DNA from: Ignavibacteria bacterium UBA7675
GTDB lineage: Bacteria > Bacteroidota > Ignavibacteria > Kapaibacteriales > UB7675
Length of the DNA stretch: 64,000 bases
Direction of reading: 5' to 3'
Assembly (NCBI GenBank): GCA_002483085.1
Contig: DLHF01000051.1
Span: 1-64,000 of the forward strand
Under the pieces are notes generated by a model. The model was given only the letters and a program-made list of their open reading frames with translations, did no database searches and was not told the DNA's origin. Position 1 is the first letter of the stretch. Each line of letters starts with the position of its first letter. Shown piece after piece: positions 16,826-25,717 of this stretch. Made by a program: the position numbers and the translations under genes.

Positions 16826-17725
16826 ATGAACAAACGTGTAGCTGGTTTTTTTGCCGTTGGCTCGACTATTGTCGCCACTGTGTGCATACTCGTCATTTTG
16901 TTTGGTATGGCCGGTATGTTCCTTGTGCAGGGGCTTCCGCACCTCTCTTGGGCCTTTTTCACAGAAGCGCCGCGCAACAACAACACAGAGGGTGGTATCT
17001 TTCCTGCTATTTATGGAACGACGCTGCTGGTGTTTATCATGACGCTTCTCGGCGTTCCGGTTGGGACAATTACAGCTATTTACCTAACAGAATATACAAA
17101 GCAGCGTGCATGGCTGCCGCGAGTAATCCGTTTTGCGGTCAATACACTTGCCGGTGTGCCGTCCATCGTGTTCGGCTTGTTCGGGCTGGGGTTTTTCGTC
17201 CAGTTTCTCGGGCAGGGGGTAGATATAGCTTTAGGCAACGATCAGATGGTGTGGGGTAAGCCCGCGCTGGTGTGGGCTGCTGCTACTCTGGCAGTGCTCA
17301 CGCTGCCTGTGGTGATTGTTTCCGTAGAAGAAGCATTGCGCGCTGTGCCGCGCGAAGTGCGCGAGGGCAGCTTAGCGCTTGGTGCCACCAAGTGGCAGAC
17401 TATCTGGAAGGTCGTACTTCCCAACTCGGTGACAGGTATTCTCACCGGATCAATTTTGGCAGTAGGGCGTGGTGCTGGCGAAGTGGCGCCAATCTTGTTC
17501 ACGGGAGCTGTGTATTCGCTTCCGGAGCTTCCGGATGGACTGTCCGACCAGTTCATGCACCTCGGCTACCATTTGTACGTGCTGGCCACGCAATCGCCTG
17601 ATGTTGATGCAACTATGCCTTTGCAATATGCAACGACGCTCGTACTGCTCGGGCTCACGCTGGTGCTGAATTTTGCAGCAGTTCTTATCCGTTCGCGGCT
17701 TCGCAGCAGGCAAATCCGTCTGTGA
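16826..17725 (+). CDS. pstA: Phosphate ABC transporter permease PstA
   Basis: 299 aa inner-membrane permease with about six helices and the EAA motif EVREGSLALGATKWQTIWKVVLP for coupling to PstB. The sections VNTLAGVPSIVFGLFGLG and GRGAGEVAPILFTGA are family signatures. It starts eight bases after pstC and is clearly co-transcribed. The length is normal and no oddities are seen. Confidence 0.93.
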   Translation: MNKRVAGFFAVGSTIVATVCILVILFGMAGMFLVQGLPHLSWAFFTEAPRNNNTEGGIFPAIYGTTLLVFIMTLLGVPVGTITAIYLTEYTKQRAWLPRVIRFAVNTLAGVPSIVFGLFGLGFFVQFLGQGVDIALGNDQMVWGKPALVWAAATLAVLTLPVVIVSVEEALRAVPREVREGSLALGATKWQTIWKVVLPNSVTGILTGSILAVGRGAGEVAPILFTGAVYSLPELPDGLSDQFMHLGYHLYVLATQSPDVDATMPLQYATTLVLLGLTLVLNFAAVLIRSRLRSRQIRL

Positions 17726-17783
17726 TGTTTCCCAACGACACACTCTGTATTGTTAATTTCCTATTGTGGCTATTATTGTGGCT

Positions 17784-18548
17784 ATGAAAAAGCACGCAAC
17801 AAAAATAAAAGCAGACAATCTTTGCTTCTACTACGGCGAGAAAAAAGCCCTCGATAATGTGTCGATGGATATTCCGGAGCGCGAAGTAACCGCATTTATC
17901 GGGCCCTCGGGCTGCGGTAAATCTACGTTCTTGCGTACCTTCAACAGGATGAACGACCTCATCGAAAGCGCTCGCGTTGATGGCAGAGTAGAGATTGACG
18001 GCAAGAACATCTACGACTCGGACATCGACGTCGTAAAGCTCCGCAAACGCGTAGGGATGGTGTTCCAGAAATCGAATCCATTTCCGAAGTCGATTTACGA
18101 AAATATTGCTTATGGGCCTCGCCTAAACGGTATTCGGAATGCGGTAGAACTCGACGAGATTGTAGAAAAAAGCTTGGTGCGGGGTGCGCTCTGGGACGAA
18201 GTAAAAGACCGCCTCGACCAGTCGGCGCTCGGTCTTTCCGGTGGGCAACAGCAGCGCTTGTGTATAGCGCGTGCAGTTGCTGTGGACCCGGATATTCTTC
18301 TGATGGACGAGCCTTGCTCGGCGCTGGACCCGATTTCCACCGCTAAGATTGAGGAGCTTATCCTGGAATTGAAGGATATGTATACGATTGTAATTGTAAC
18401 GCACAACATGCAACAGGCAGCGCGTGTGAGCGAGTACACAGCCTTCTTTTACCTTGGAAAGCTGATCGAATACGACCGCACAAAGAAGATTTTTACGAAT
18501 CCGGCTAAAAAAGAGACGGAGGATTACGTCACAGGTAGATTCGGCTAA
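17784..18548 (+). CDS. pstB: Phosphate ABC transporter ATPase PstB
   Basis: About 254 aa. Walker A GPSGCGKST, Q-loop FQKSNPFP, signature LSGGQQQR, Walker B ILLMDEP and H-loop VTHNM are all intact. A GTG at 17766 in the same frame would add six residues; the region before the ATG contains a duplicated TTGTGGCTAT and no SD, so the choice is tentative. It energises phosphate import through PstCA and normally takes part in phosphate signalling with PhoU. The next gene starts two bases after its stop. Confidence 0.92.
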   Translation: MKKHATKIKADNLCFYYGEKKALDNVSMDIPEREVTAFIGPSGCGKSTFLRTFNRMNDLIESARVDGRVEIDGKNIYDSDIDVVKLRKRVGMVFQKSNPFPKSIYENIAYGPRLNGIRNAVELDEIVEKSLVRGALWDEVKDRLDQSALGLSGGQQQRLCIARAVAVDPDILLMDEPCSALDPISTAKIEELILELKDMYTIVIVTHNMQQAARVSEYTAFFYLGKLIEYDRTKKIFTNPAKKETEDYVTGRFG

Positions 18549-18550
18549 TA

Positions 18551-19276
18551 TTGGCAACACGAATCGCTGTCTTTTCCGATATCCATTCAAATATCCACGC
18601 TTTAGACGCTGTTCTGGCGGCTATAAGGAGTTATGCGCCGGATGCGGTGTATTGCCTAGGGGATATTGTAAGCGGCTGCGCATTCCCCAATGAATGTGTG
18701 GATAGGGTGCGCTCGCTCGGTATTCCAGTTATACGGGGAAATCACGACGAAGAAGTAGTACACTTGCGCCGCGCAAGCGGAGTGCTTTCTGTAAAAAATC
18801 TCAATACTGCGGCTCGGCTCTGGACTGCAGGTGTGCTCGGCAGCGAGCAGGCGAATTGGTTAGAGCAGTTGCCGTTTTCGCTAACAGCAGAGATAGAAGA
18901 CCTGAAGTTTCGCTTTGTGCATGGATCGCCGCGCAGAATAAGCGAAAGTATTTTCCCGCATATATCTGATACTAAGCTGCGGGAGATTGCAAAATCGGCG
19001 AAATTCCGGGTTTTGTGCTGCGGTCATACACACTATCCTTTTGTAAAATTTCACAAAGGGCGGTGGTATATCAACAGCGGTACTGCCGGAAGACCAAAGA
19101 TGCGGTCGGCTCTTGTTAATTTTGCGGTTGTTACTGTGCGCCGCAAGGAAATAGTAGCAGGCTTTCCATTAGTGGCTTATGATGTCGAAGCCGCTGCTCG
19201 GAGTATTTTGCAGACATCGCTGCCTCCTTTTTTTGCTGAAATTATTCGCAGAGGGATCCCGGTACCTCGCAAATAG
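18551..19276 (+). CDS. Calcineurin-like metallophosphoesterase
   Basis: 241 aa. Metal-binding motifs of the superfamily are complete: SDIHSNIHAL, GDIV, GNHDEE, VHGSP, GHTHYPF and NSGTAG. The pattern matches the YfcE/ApaH-like group of cytosolic phosphodiesterases and phosphatases. The reading starts with TTG two bases after the pstB stop, so translation is probably coupled to pstB. Its place between pstB and phoU suggests a role in phosphate recovery or signalling, for example on a nucleotide or phosphodiester, but the substrate cannot be read from sequence. Confidence 0.85.
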   Translation: MATRIAVFSDIHSNIHALDAVLAAIRSYAPDAVYCLGDIVSGCAFPNECVDRVRSLGIPVIRGNHDEEVVHLRRASGVLSVKNLNTAARLWTAGVLGSEQANWLEQLPFSLTAEIEDLKFRFVHGSPRRISESIFPHISDTKLREIAKSAKFRVLCCGHTHYPFVKFHKGRWYINSGTAGRPKMRSALVNFAVVTVRRKEIVAGFPLVAYDVEAAARSILQTSLPPFFAEIIRRGIPVPRK

Positions 19277-19347
19277 GTGCCGTTTTCGTAAATTACCCGA
19301 TGTAATTCCATTTATGGCTTTCGGGGCAAACGTTAGACGAGGAGAAC

Positions 19348-20064
19348 ATGCATCGTTCGTTTGAAGATGATCTCGATAAATTGCGGACCCGAGTGATCCG
19401 CATGGGCAGCATTGTTGAAGAGCAAGTAGAGTTTGCCTTTCGCGCTCTGATTGAAGGCAATGGCGAACTCGCCAAACTCGTGATGGAGCGCGATGAAAAA
19501 GTCGATAAGCTCGATATGAAGATAGACAAGCAGTGCCAGAAGATTTTTGCTCTTCACCAGCCGGTGGCGAGCGATCTCAGACTGCTGCTGGTGGCTCTTA
19601 AAATTAACAACGAACTGGAACGTATTGGCGATCTGGCTTATAATGTAGCACGGGCGTCGCTGAATGTAGTTAATCCTCAGGAGCTCGTGGCGCGCCTTGG
19701 CCTTGAACGCATGACCGTAGGGGCGCATGCGATGGTAAAGAACAGCTTGGACTCTTTTATTAATAGCGATCCAACCTTGGCAAACCAGGTCATGGCTACC
19801 GATTTTCGTATCGATGCTCTCGAACGCGAGATATCGACGGAAATGATCGCTTTAATGAAGCAGAGTGTCGACCTGATCGAGCCGGGTGTGCAGTTTATTA
19901 TTATTCTGCGCAACCTCGAACGCATGGCAGACCAAGCTACGAATATTGCTGAGAATGTTATCTTTCTCGTAGAGGCTAAGCTCGTGCGCCATGCTACTGG
20001 CCCGGATGCCGACGACGATGATATGCTGCTACAGGGGAATGACGACCCTGATACAGATGCCTAA
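19348..20064 (+). CDS. phoU: Phosphate uptake regulator PhoU
   Basis: 238 aa built of two three-helix bundles, each with the metal-site pattern (ERIGDLAYNVA and ERMADQATNIAENV). In the family, PhoU restrains PstSCAB and the Pho sensor kinase when phosphate is plentiful. A strong SD (GAGGAGA) precedes the ATG. It is the last gene of the pst operon and is followed by a clear terminator. The acidic C-terminal tail (DADDDD) is an unremarkable extension. No PhoR/PhoB pair is adjacent. Confidence 0.93.
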   Translation: MHRSFEDDLDKLRTRVIRMGSIVEEQVEFAFRALIEGNGELAKLVMERDEKVDKLDMKIDKQCQKIFALHQPVASDLRLLLVALKINNELERIGDLAYNVARASLNVVNPQELVARLGLERMTVGAHAMVKNSLDSFINSDPTLANQVMATDFRIDALEREISTEMIALMKQSVDLIEPGVQFIIILRNLERMADQATNIAENVIFLVEAKLVRHATGPDADDDDMLLQGNDDPDTDA

Positions 20065-20095
20065 TACAACCAACAGCACAATAATTGAGTAATGC

Positions 20096-20128
20096 AAAGG
20101 AGGCCTGATAAGCCTCCTTTTTCTTTTT
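20096..20128 (+). terminator. Terminator of the pst operon
   Basis: Arms AAAGGAGGC/GCCTCCTTT (9 bp) with a 7-base loop followed by a T-rich tract. It lies 31 bases after the phoU stop. Confidence 0.9.
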
Positions 20129-20509
20129 GCATCAACGAAGCAAATCGGAAATAACGATGGGGTGTAGTGTGCTTGCACAACCCCTTCTTGCGGCACTATT
20201 CTGTGCACCGACAGGGCGGTTGGAGTCGCTACGGGCATTGTTTCGGCTCTGCTCCATCAGCTCTTTTGGGATTGCTTCGCGCCACCGGATAACGCTCTGC
20301 GATACAATAAAAGTGAAAAAGAAGGATTCTGTGCAAAAATCTGCACTTGTGCGAGTGAATATTTTATGAACTTCTTTTCATAGTTCATTCATTGTCCGTT
20401 GTGGAATTTATGTCGTAATTGCAGGACACTCAATCGTAGGAGAGTGCTTTAGGCGCTTTTCTGCGGAGTGTAACAGATATTATGTTCCACAACTAACAGG
20501 GATTCGCCG
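20129..20509. other. Gap between phoU and the rlpA-like gene
   Basis: No credible gene. A hairpin GGGGTGTAGTGTGC...GCACAACCCC lies at 20159-20184 without a T run. The part nearest the next gene carries CACTC/GAGTG arms (about 20430-20450). A promoter for the 20510 gene presumably lies here, but no good -33/-7 pair was found. Confidence 0.4.
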
Positions 20510-21256
20510 ATGACAATAGCTCATGATTCGCGAAAGTATGTTGTTAAAGCTTTGATCTTTCTCGTAGCACTGCTTACCCTTCTGTCGTTTGGGTATATCG
20601 TGCAGGCAGAAGAAGCAAGAGGCGAAAACGAAACTACTTTTGCCGACACCATGACTGTATCGTCCGAGTCGTTCAATAGTGTTACCAATGAAGCAGTACT
20701 GGGAAAAGAAAGCAAGGTAGAGGTAATTGAGGCTCCTGTCTTTGAGCAGACAGGCACGGCTTCATGGTACGGCAATAGATTTCACGGACGCCGTACAGCT
20801 AGTGGAGAACGATACGACATGCATGCCTATACGGCGGCGCACAAGAGCTTGCCGTTTGGCACAATTCTCCGGGTGACAAACCTGGACAACAGCAAGAGCG
20901 TCCTGGTTCGTGTTAATGATCGCGGGCCGTTCGTTCGAGGGAGAATCATTGATCTGTCGCGTGTGGCGGCCAAAGAGATTGGTGTAACACTCCATAGAGT
21001 AAAAATTGAACAGTTCCTTCCGTCTTCTCACAATCTGGCACTCGGGTTTCGCTCCGACTGCCTGCCGCTTGAGATCAGTGGACGTATGCTGGCTTCAGCT
21101 TCCAAAGCCGATAACTTCAACGAAGCAATGAAGACCTGGAAAGAGCAGACGAACAAAGGACAGCACACCTTTTTAGTTGTGCAGCCTAACAGCGAGCCCG
21201 GCACATCTTCCTATGCGATAGGAACCTCTCCGATTACGGAAATAGCTATGCGATGA
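20510..21256 (+). CDS. RlpA-like septal ring lytic transglycosylase family protein
   Basis: 248 aa. An N-terminal membrane or signal segment (about 13-31) is followed by an acidic linker and a double-psi beta-barrel (about residues 82-165). The barrel has GTASWYG, GRRTASGERYD, LPFGTILRVTNL and VNDRGPF-x-x-GRIIDLS. The Asp of NDRGPF and the preceding strands match RlpA, which cleaves denuded peptidoglycan at the septum. No SPOR domain is present, unlike E. coli RlpA, so septal targeting would need another cue. The C-terminal 80 residues are not recognised. It is a single-gene unit ended by a strong hairpin. Confidence 0.85.
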   Translation: MTIAHDSRKYVVKALIFLVALLTLLSFGYIVQAEEARGENETTFADTMTVSSESFNSVTNEAVLGKESKVEVIEAPVFEQTGTASWYGNRFHGRRTASGERYDMHAYTAAHKSLPFGTILRVTNLDNSKSVLVRVNDRGPFVRGRIIDLSRVAAKEIGVTLHRVKIEQFLPSSHNLALGFRSDCLPLEISGRMLASASKADNFNEAMKTWKEQTNKGQHTFLVVQPNSEPGTSSYAIGTSPITEIAMR

Positions 21257-21285
21257 GCCGCGATTCCTGTAGTAAAATTGGAATG

Positions 21286-21313
21286 AACCGCCGTATATTA
21301 CGGCGGTTTTTTT
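21286..21313 (+). terminator. Terminator after the rlpA-like gene
   Basis: Arms AACCGCCGTA/TACGGCGGTT with a 3-base loop, then seven T. Confidence 0.9.
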
Positions 21314-21329
21314 ATTTCTGTGAGGGTCT

Positions 21330-21962
21330 ATGCGCTCTATAGCGATAGGTGGAGCTGTTGCACTCGCTCTTATCTGTGTGTCCTGTTTATCCACTGTGCG
21401 AACGAATTACTTTCATGATCGTACCGCCGAAGAGAAAAAGGTAGAAGACGTGCGCCCCCCGCTGCTGGCGAGTGTGCGGGCAGAACAGCTAAAGCGCGAT
21501 ACAGTGGTCATCGACTACACGACGCCTTTTCGCCGCCAGACAGGGCAGGCAAACGAGCCGCGTGAACTGCTGCCAGCGGCGCCAGCTATGTCGCTCGTGG
21601 AAAGCTATGAAGAAGCGCTCTTGAAATTTGACGGCGGCGACTACGATGAAGCCTGCTCCCGGTTTCGCTCTATTGCCGAAACACTGTCGCCAGATGATTC
21701 GCTGGCGTATGAAGCCCGCTTTATGGAAGCCGAGTGCTCAATTACGTCCGGTAAGTCGGTGATAGCACTGTCCACGCTTATTGCGCTATCGCTCGATAAC
21801 AATACGCCTGCCTCTGTGCTCGAAAAAGTATTGGTAAGGAAAGGCCAGACTCAATGCCTGCTCGGTGAGTTTGAGAGTGCTGCCAATAGCTTTAGCCAGT
21901 TTCGCAGACGCTTTCCGAAGTCTATCTATTTGCCACTCGCCAATTGCGAATCAGCGCGTTAG
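21330..21962 (+). CDS. Lipoprotein with TPR-like repeats
   Basis: 210 aa. Signal sequence with lipobox (ALICVSC). A disordered stretch precedes a C-terminal helical region (about 90-205) with TPR-type features: SYEEALLKFDGGDYDEACSRF and a later GEFESAANSFSQF are helix pairs of one repeat each. The arrangement resembles envelope TPR proteins of the YbgF/CpoB or BamD type, though no specific family is certain. It begins only 16 bases after the preceding terminator, so its promoter must overlap that hairpin or some read-through occurs. Confidence 0.75.
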   Translation: MRSIAIGGAVALALICVSCLSTVRTNYFHDRTAEEKKVEDVRPPLLASVRAEQLKRDTVVIDYTTPFRRQTGQANEPRELLPAAPAMSLVESYEEALLKFDGGDYDEACSRFRSIAETLSPDDSLAYEARFMEAECSITSGKSVIALSTLIALSLDNNTPASVLEKVLVRKGQTQCLLGEFESAANSFSQFRRRFPKSIYLPLANCESAR

Positions 21963-22016
21963 TAAGCCTCTGTTGCAGTGATAGGCTATGTGGCGATAGT
22001 GCAATGGACTCCAGCT

Positions 22017-22667
22017 TTATCCCTGAACATCCTCATTTGCTTTTCCGCCTGCTTTCTCGGTTGTCTTTCCGTTTCTGATCGCTATCCAGCGGATAATCAG
22101 CACAACGATGACAACGGTCATAATACCAAAGATGATTTGGCTGTAGCGCCCGAGCCATATCTCAATGTCCCGCCAATTGTCGCCTACCGCGTACCCCAGA
22201 TAAATCATAATCACATTCCATACCGCTGCGCTCATGCCGCACAGGATGGTTGTCTTTAGCAGCTTGAGCTCCGACAGCCCGGCAAAAAAAGAAATGACGG
22301 CTCGTGTGCCAGTGAGAAAACGGTTGGCAATAATAAGCCAGTAGCCATATCGCTGAAACCACTCTTCTACCTTGTGCACGGCGTCGACAGAGAGAAAGGG
22401 GATTTTTTTCTTCTCAACCCAACGAGTGCCGAATTCATGGCCTATCCAGTACATTGTTAAAAAGCCTGTTACACTGCCTGCCGTAGCTGCAAGTAGCATT
22501 GGCATGAAGCCTATGGTGCCTATGCCTACCATCGTTCCACAGAAGACAAGCAGGACATCACTGGGGGAGGGCGGGAACAGATTCTCTATGTATGTTATGA
22601 AAAAGACAAATGCGAGAATACCAGCGGGCGGAAGAGATTGCAAGAACTCTACAGCGGATTCGAGCAT
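22017..22667 (-). CDS. DedA-family membrane protein
   Basis: 216 aa, about five membrane segments. Family motifs present: FFITYIENLFPPSPSD near the N-terminus, GSVTGFLTMYWIGHEFG, and FLTGTRAVISFFAGLSEL with the conserved basic residue in GTRA. DedA proteins are undecaprenyl-phosphate or lipid flippase-like transporters. The ATG at 22667 is chosen over a TTG at 22697, which would lie in the terminator of the upstream gene. The C-terminus is Lys/Glu-rich and cytoplasmic. The gene is convergent with the TPR lipoprotein. Confidence 0.88.
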   Translation of the reverse strand: MLESAVEFLQSLPPAGILAFVFFITYIENLFPPSPSDVLLVFCGTMVGIGTIGFMPMLLAATAGSVTGFLTMYWIGHEFGTRWVEKKKIPFLSVDAVHKVEEWFQRYGYWLIIANRFLTGTRAVISFFAGLSELKLLKTTILCGMSAAVWNVIMIYLGYAVGDNWRDIEIWLGRYSQIIFGIMTVVIVVLIIRWIAIRNGKTTEKAGGKANEDVQG

Positions 22668-22694
22668 AGCGAATGTTCTGAAAATTGGTAATGG

Positions 22695-22729
22695 CAATAA
22701 AAAGGCCAGACACTACAGGCGTCTGGCCT
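22695..22729 (-). terminator. Terminator of the 22737-23600 lipoprotein gene
   Basis: Perfect 9-bp arms AGGCCAGAC/GTCTGGCCT (22703-22711, 22721-22729) followed on the minus strand by a T run. It lies 8 bases after the stop and just upstream of dedA. Confidence 0.9.
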
Positions 22730-22736
22730 ATCTCGG

Positions 22737-23600
22737 TTAGTCTTGGAATTTTATAACGACCTCGTCGAACTCCGCCTTGAAGCCCGGAATCCCTTTTATA
22801 AAGTGTTTGAGCTCTTGCATCGACTGGGGACGCCCGCTTTGCTCCATTTCCGCGCCTTTGGCCATGAGGCTCTTCAGCGCCTTGTTGTCGCCGAGCAACT
22901 GGTCGAAGTCAAGCCCCAGCAGGGTAATTGCCGATCCGTTGCGGTTGCTGGCGTTGGTTTCGATAATTGTACCTTCTACCTCGACAATGAAGTTCATCTT
23001 CATACCTTCCAGAAATACTTTCATCATGCGCAGAGCACTATCCTGAAGCGAGTCCGAAAGCATTTCGGAATCCTCCATTTGCTCCTGCTGCTCTTCTCCC
23101 AGCTTCTGGCGCAGCTCGTTTTCCGGGAAAACACGAATACGGAGAGTGGAAGGGCTGCCTTTTGTAAAGGCGAATGCGAAGCGGTCGGCTGGGCTGTTGT
23201 CGCCAGTAGAAGGGTTCACCGTCGTCGCGTCGCTGCCCGGCAATTGTTCGGTCATATTCTTCTGCCCGATCATCAGGTTCTCGATGTTGGTAAAGGCGTA
23301 GACTGCCACATAGCCCAGCTTGCCGTTTTCCTGAATTCTTTTGCCCGATACATAGGAAACACCTTGGCCGTATTCCACAGCCTTCTGGCGCAGTTTTGCT
23401 TCGTCGAACATCGCCGATTCCATCGAATCAGCCATGCTTTCATCGAGGCCGCGCATAAAGTCGGCAGTTTCTTCGTTGAATTTTACAGTTTCTATAAGAA
23501 TACCGCTGCCGTCGGGGCGGACCTTAATACGCGATTCGTATTCAAGACAGCCTGTGAGCGTGAAAGCTGCGAGAATAAGAAGCAGAATAGTGCGGATCAT
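22737..23600 (-). CDS. Lipoprotein of unknown function
   Basis: 287 aa. Lipobox LTGC at about residue 18, then CLEYESRIKVRPDGSGILIETVKF, a beta-strand start seen in LppM-like or similar bacterial lipoproteins. The middle is acidic with several Met-rich helices (SMADSMESAMFDEAKLR), and the C-terminal third is again mixed alpha/beta. Anchoring in the inner or outer membrane cannot be told. It forms a monocistronic unit with its own terminator. No enzymatic motif is recognised. Confidence 0.75.
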   Translation of the reverse strand: MIRTILLLILAAFTLTGCLEYESRIKVRPDGSGILIETVKFNEETADFMRGLDESMADSMESAMFDEAKLRQKAVEYGQGVSYVSGKRIQENGKLGYVAVYAFTNIENLMIGQKNMTEQLPGSDATTVNPSTGDNSPADRFAFAFTKGSPSTLRIRVFPENELRQKLGEEQQEQMEDSEMLSDSLQDSALRMMKVFLEGMKMNFIVEVEGTIIETNASNRNGSAITLLGLDFDQLLGDNKALKSLMAKGAEMEQSGRPQSMQELKHFIKGIPGFKAEFDEVVIKFQD

Positions 23601-23688
23601 AATGTCTCCATGCTACAAAAAAAGTATCGAAATGTAAACGTCGAGTTTGCAGTAGGGTTTCACAACCCCTGTGAGTATGGAAGTCTAA

Positions 23689-24405
23689 TTATGGGTTTGT
23701 CGGCCTGATTTCGAGCTCGGAAATATTGGCGTGCTGTCCGAGAGAGAGAGCCGTCATCACCGCTGCCGCTATGTCTTCAGGGTGCAGTGCTTTTTCGATG
23801 TTCGGATGCTGATAGCCCGCTTGGTCGAAAAATTCTGTAGCTACAGAGCCGGGGCAGATGTTGATCACTCTGATGTTGTACTGGCGTACTTCCATAAACA
23901 GCGACTCGGCAAAACCGCGCAGAGCAAATTTCGAGGCTGCGTAGGCGCTGCCGTTCTTTACACCGTTCTTGGCTGCTATTGACAGGATATTGATAATCGT
24001 GCCTGTGCGTCGTTCCATCATCGAGGGCAGCACTGCTTTTGTGCAGAGCATCGCGCCGATAAGGTTCACACGCAGCACATGGTCTACCTGCTGCATGTCT
24101 AATTCATGGACGGGCGCAAAGTAGCCGAGCCCAGCATTGTTGATAAGTATGTCCACAGGGCCAAAACCGCTGGTTGCCGCGCTCATCAGCTCGTCGATAT
24201 CGCTCTGGTTCGCAATGTCTGCCTCCACAGCAAGCGCTTTACTCTCTGTGGTGGTCTGGATAAGCGTTGCCAGCTCCTGAAGGCGTTTGATGCGCCGCGC
24301 TGCAAGCACCACAGAGGCGCCTGCTCGCGCCAGATCGAGCGCGATAGCCGTGCCTATGCCGGAGCTCGCACCTGTCACCACGGCGGTCTTCTGGAAAATA
24401 TCCAT
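23689..24405 (-). CDS. Short-chain dehydrogenase/reductase
   Basis: 238 aa classical SDR. The NAD(P) site is TGASSGIG, followed by NNAG and the catalytic Ser (ILSIAAKNG) and Y-x3-K (YAASK). The RR after the second strand (LAARR) favours NADPH. The start at 24405 (MDIFQKT) fits the fold; a longer reading adds 14 residues of no family match. The sequence resembles the YdfG/serine 3-dehydrogenase-type branch, but the substrate is not predictable. Confidence 0.85.
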   Translation of the reverse strand: MDIFQKTAVVTGASSGIGTAIALDLARAGASVVLAARRIKRLQELATLIQTTTESKALAVEADIANQSDIDELMSAATSGFGPVDILINNAGLGYFAPVHELDMQQVDHVLRVNLIGAMLCTKAVLPSMMERRTGTIINILSIAAKNGVKNGSAYAASKFALRGFAESLFMEVRQYNIRVINICPGSVATEFFDQAGYQHPNIEKALHPEDIAAAVMTALSLGQHANISELEIRPTNP

Positions 24406-24610
24406 AGAATACTTGGGGATTGTGTAGAGAAGAACTGTTGTAGACAAGAGTTTTCTGTGAAGAGAGACGAATGTTCAAATATGCCATGATTCCAAGCAAC
24501 TCCCAAAAATTATCTTCGGGCAAAGGACACAGCTCTGAGCTTGAGCCTACCAATAGTGTGCATGCAGCAACAGTCGCAAGTTGTATTGCTCTTATGATAT
24601 CGGCACTGTC

Positions 24611-24872
24611 GTCTCTGCTCTGGCGTGTAGCCGCTGCACCGCGCTACAGTTATCATAAGCTCGTCCGTGTTCCTACATTCATGATGTGCAGACGAATGCC
24701 GCGTGATTTTTCAGGCCGCAACCGCAGAACGTGCGGGAGCGACGGTTCCTCACCGGCTCTTCTTATTACGAGCCAGCATCTTTTTCTGGCGGCAGGCTGC
24801 TGTGCAGAGGATAAGCGGTTTTGCGACCGGTGACAGCGACGAGGCGGGCGCCCGAGCGACGCCCGTGCCACA
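24611..24872 (+). repeat. Composite intergenic repeat B-C...A, locus 2
   Basis: Lies in the 614-bp gap between the SDR and XRE-cupin genes. Module B is at 24611-24649, a partial module C at about 24650-24668 (TTATCATAAGCTCGTCC) and module A at 24822-24872. Module A has a CGGGCG...CGCCCG hairpin. The rest of the gap holds no credible gene. Confidence 0.75.
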
Positions 24873-25019
24873 GCCCTTTTATTTTATTATCGCATTGCCA
24901 GCACCGCACAGCCCGCGTTTGACACACCGCATGGTATTGCTGAAATTTTATCCGATGGGTCGACCGAAAAATGTCTGAAAATATGTAGATTGCATTCCAT
25001 TGCTTTAAATGCGGAGTCC

Positions 25020-25622
25020 ATGTCCGACCTTATCTATCTTCCCGACAAAATAGGGATGAACTTGCGGCAGCTTCGGCAGTCCAGCGAGTTCACTCTCGAC
25101 GAGATGGCACGGAGATCGGGCCTTTCCAAATCCTTTCTTTCGATGCTCGAAAGCGGAAAGCGTTCGGCACGTCTGGCTGATTTGCGTACCATCTTGGCGT
25201 GCTACGGGTATTCGCTTGGGCAATTTCTTTCCGAAGCTCACGACCCTGAAAGCGAGGACCTGCCGATAGACCCGGCGCGAGTAGTACAGGCTGCTGCGCA
25301 GGCGGTGCTGATGGACGGCAGCAGAGAAGAGGGGAAATACAGGTTGCTGCTGATGAGGCCAGTACGCAGCGACAGCGACATTGAGCTTTTAGAGCTGCAT
25401 CTGCCTCCGCAATCGCAGATGACAGAGGGCAACACGACGATAGATGCAGAGGTGCGCGGTATTGTGCGCCGGGGAACACTGCTTATCGTATTGCAGGGCG
25501 ACGAGTACATAGCGCGAGAGGGCGACGAATTTTGCTATCCGGGTGCAACTCCGCACTTGTTGCGCAACTACACCGACCAGCCTGCAACAGTCAATCTTAT
25601 CATTGCGCCGCCGAAGTTCTGA
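25020..25622 (+). CDS. XRE-family regulator with C-terminal cupin domain
   Basis: 200 aa. Residues about 10-65 are a helix-turn-helix (LRQLRQSSEFTLDEMARRSG, LSKSFLSMLESGKR), and residues about 120-200 a cupin barrel ending RNYTDQPATVNLIIAP. This architecture is common in regulators of small-molecule metabolism, where the cupin senses a ligand. The start at 25020 follows GCGGAG; an upstream Met at 24990 is less likely. It is the first gene of a plus-strand pair with the enoyl-reductase-like gene, which has its own promoter overlapping this gene's tail region. Confidence 0.85.
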   Translation: MSDLIYLPDKIGMNLRQLRQSSEFTLDEMARRSGLSKSFLSMLESGKRSARLADLRTILACYGYSLGQFLSEAHDPESEDLPIDPARVVQAAAQAVLMDGSREEGKYRLLLMRPVRSDSDIELLELHLPPQSQMTEGNTTIDAEVRGIVRRGTLLIVLQGDEYIAREGDEFCYPGATPHLLRNYTDQPATVNLIIAPPKF

Positions 25623-25641
25623 CGTCTTTAGGCGATTGCGC

Positions 25642-25672
25642 TTGGCAACAAGGCGAATGGTTTATAACTTTG
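25642..25672 (+). promoter_or_regulatory. Bacteroidota-type promoter (-33 TTG, -7 TAACTTTG)
   Basis: TTG at 25642-25644 and TAACTTTG at 25665-25672 with a 20-bp spacer match the consensus TTTG-N19/20-TAnnTTTG. It points to the 25718 gene with a leader of about 40 bases. Confidence 0.7.
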
Positions 25673-25717
25673 CGTTTTCTTTGCCGATGTTTCACATATT
25701 CACATGAGGATGGTGTC

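Noticed and set aside
20127..20369. 80-codon ORF after the pst terminator
   Set aside because: Starts inside the terminator T-tract, no SD, no family features.
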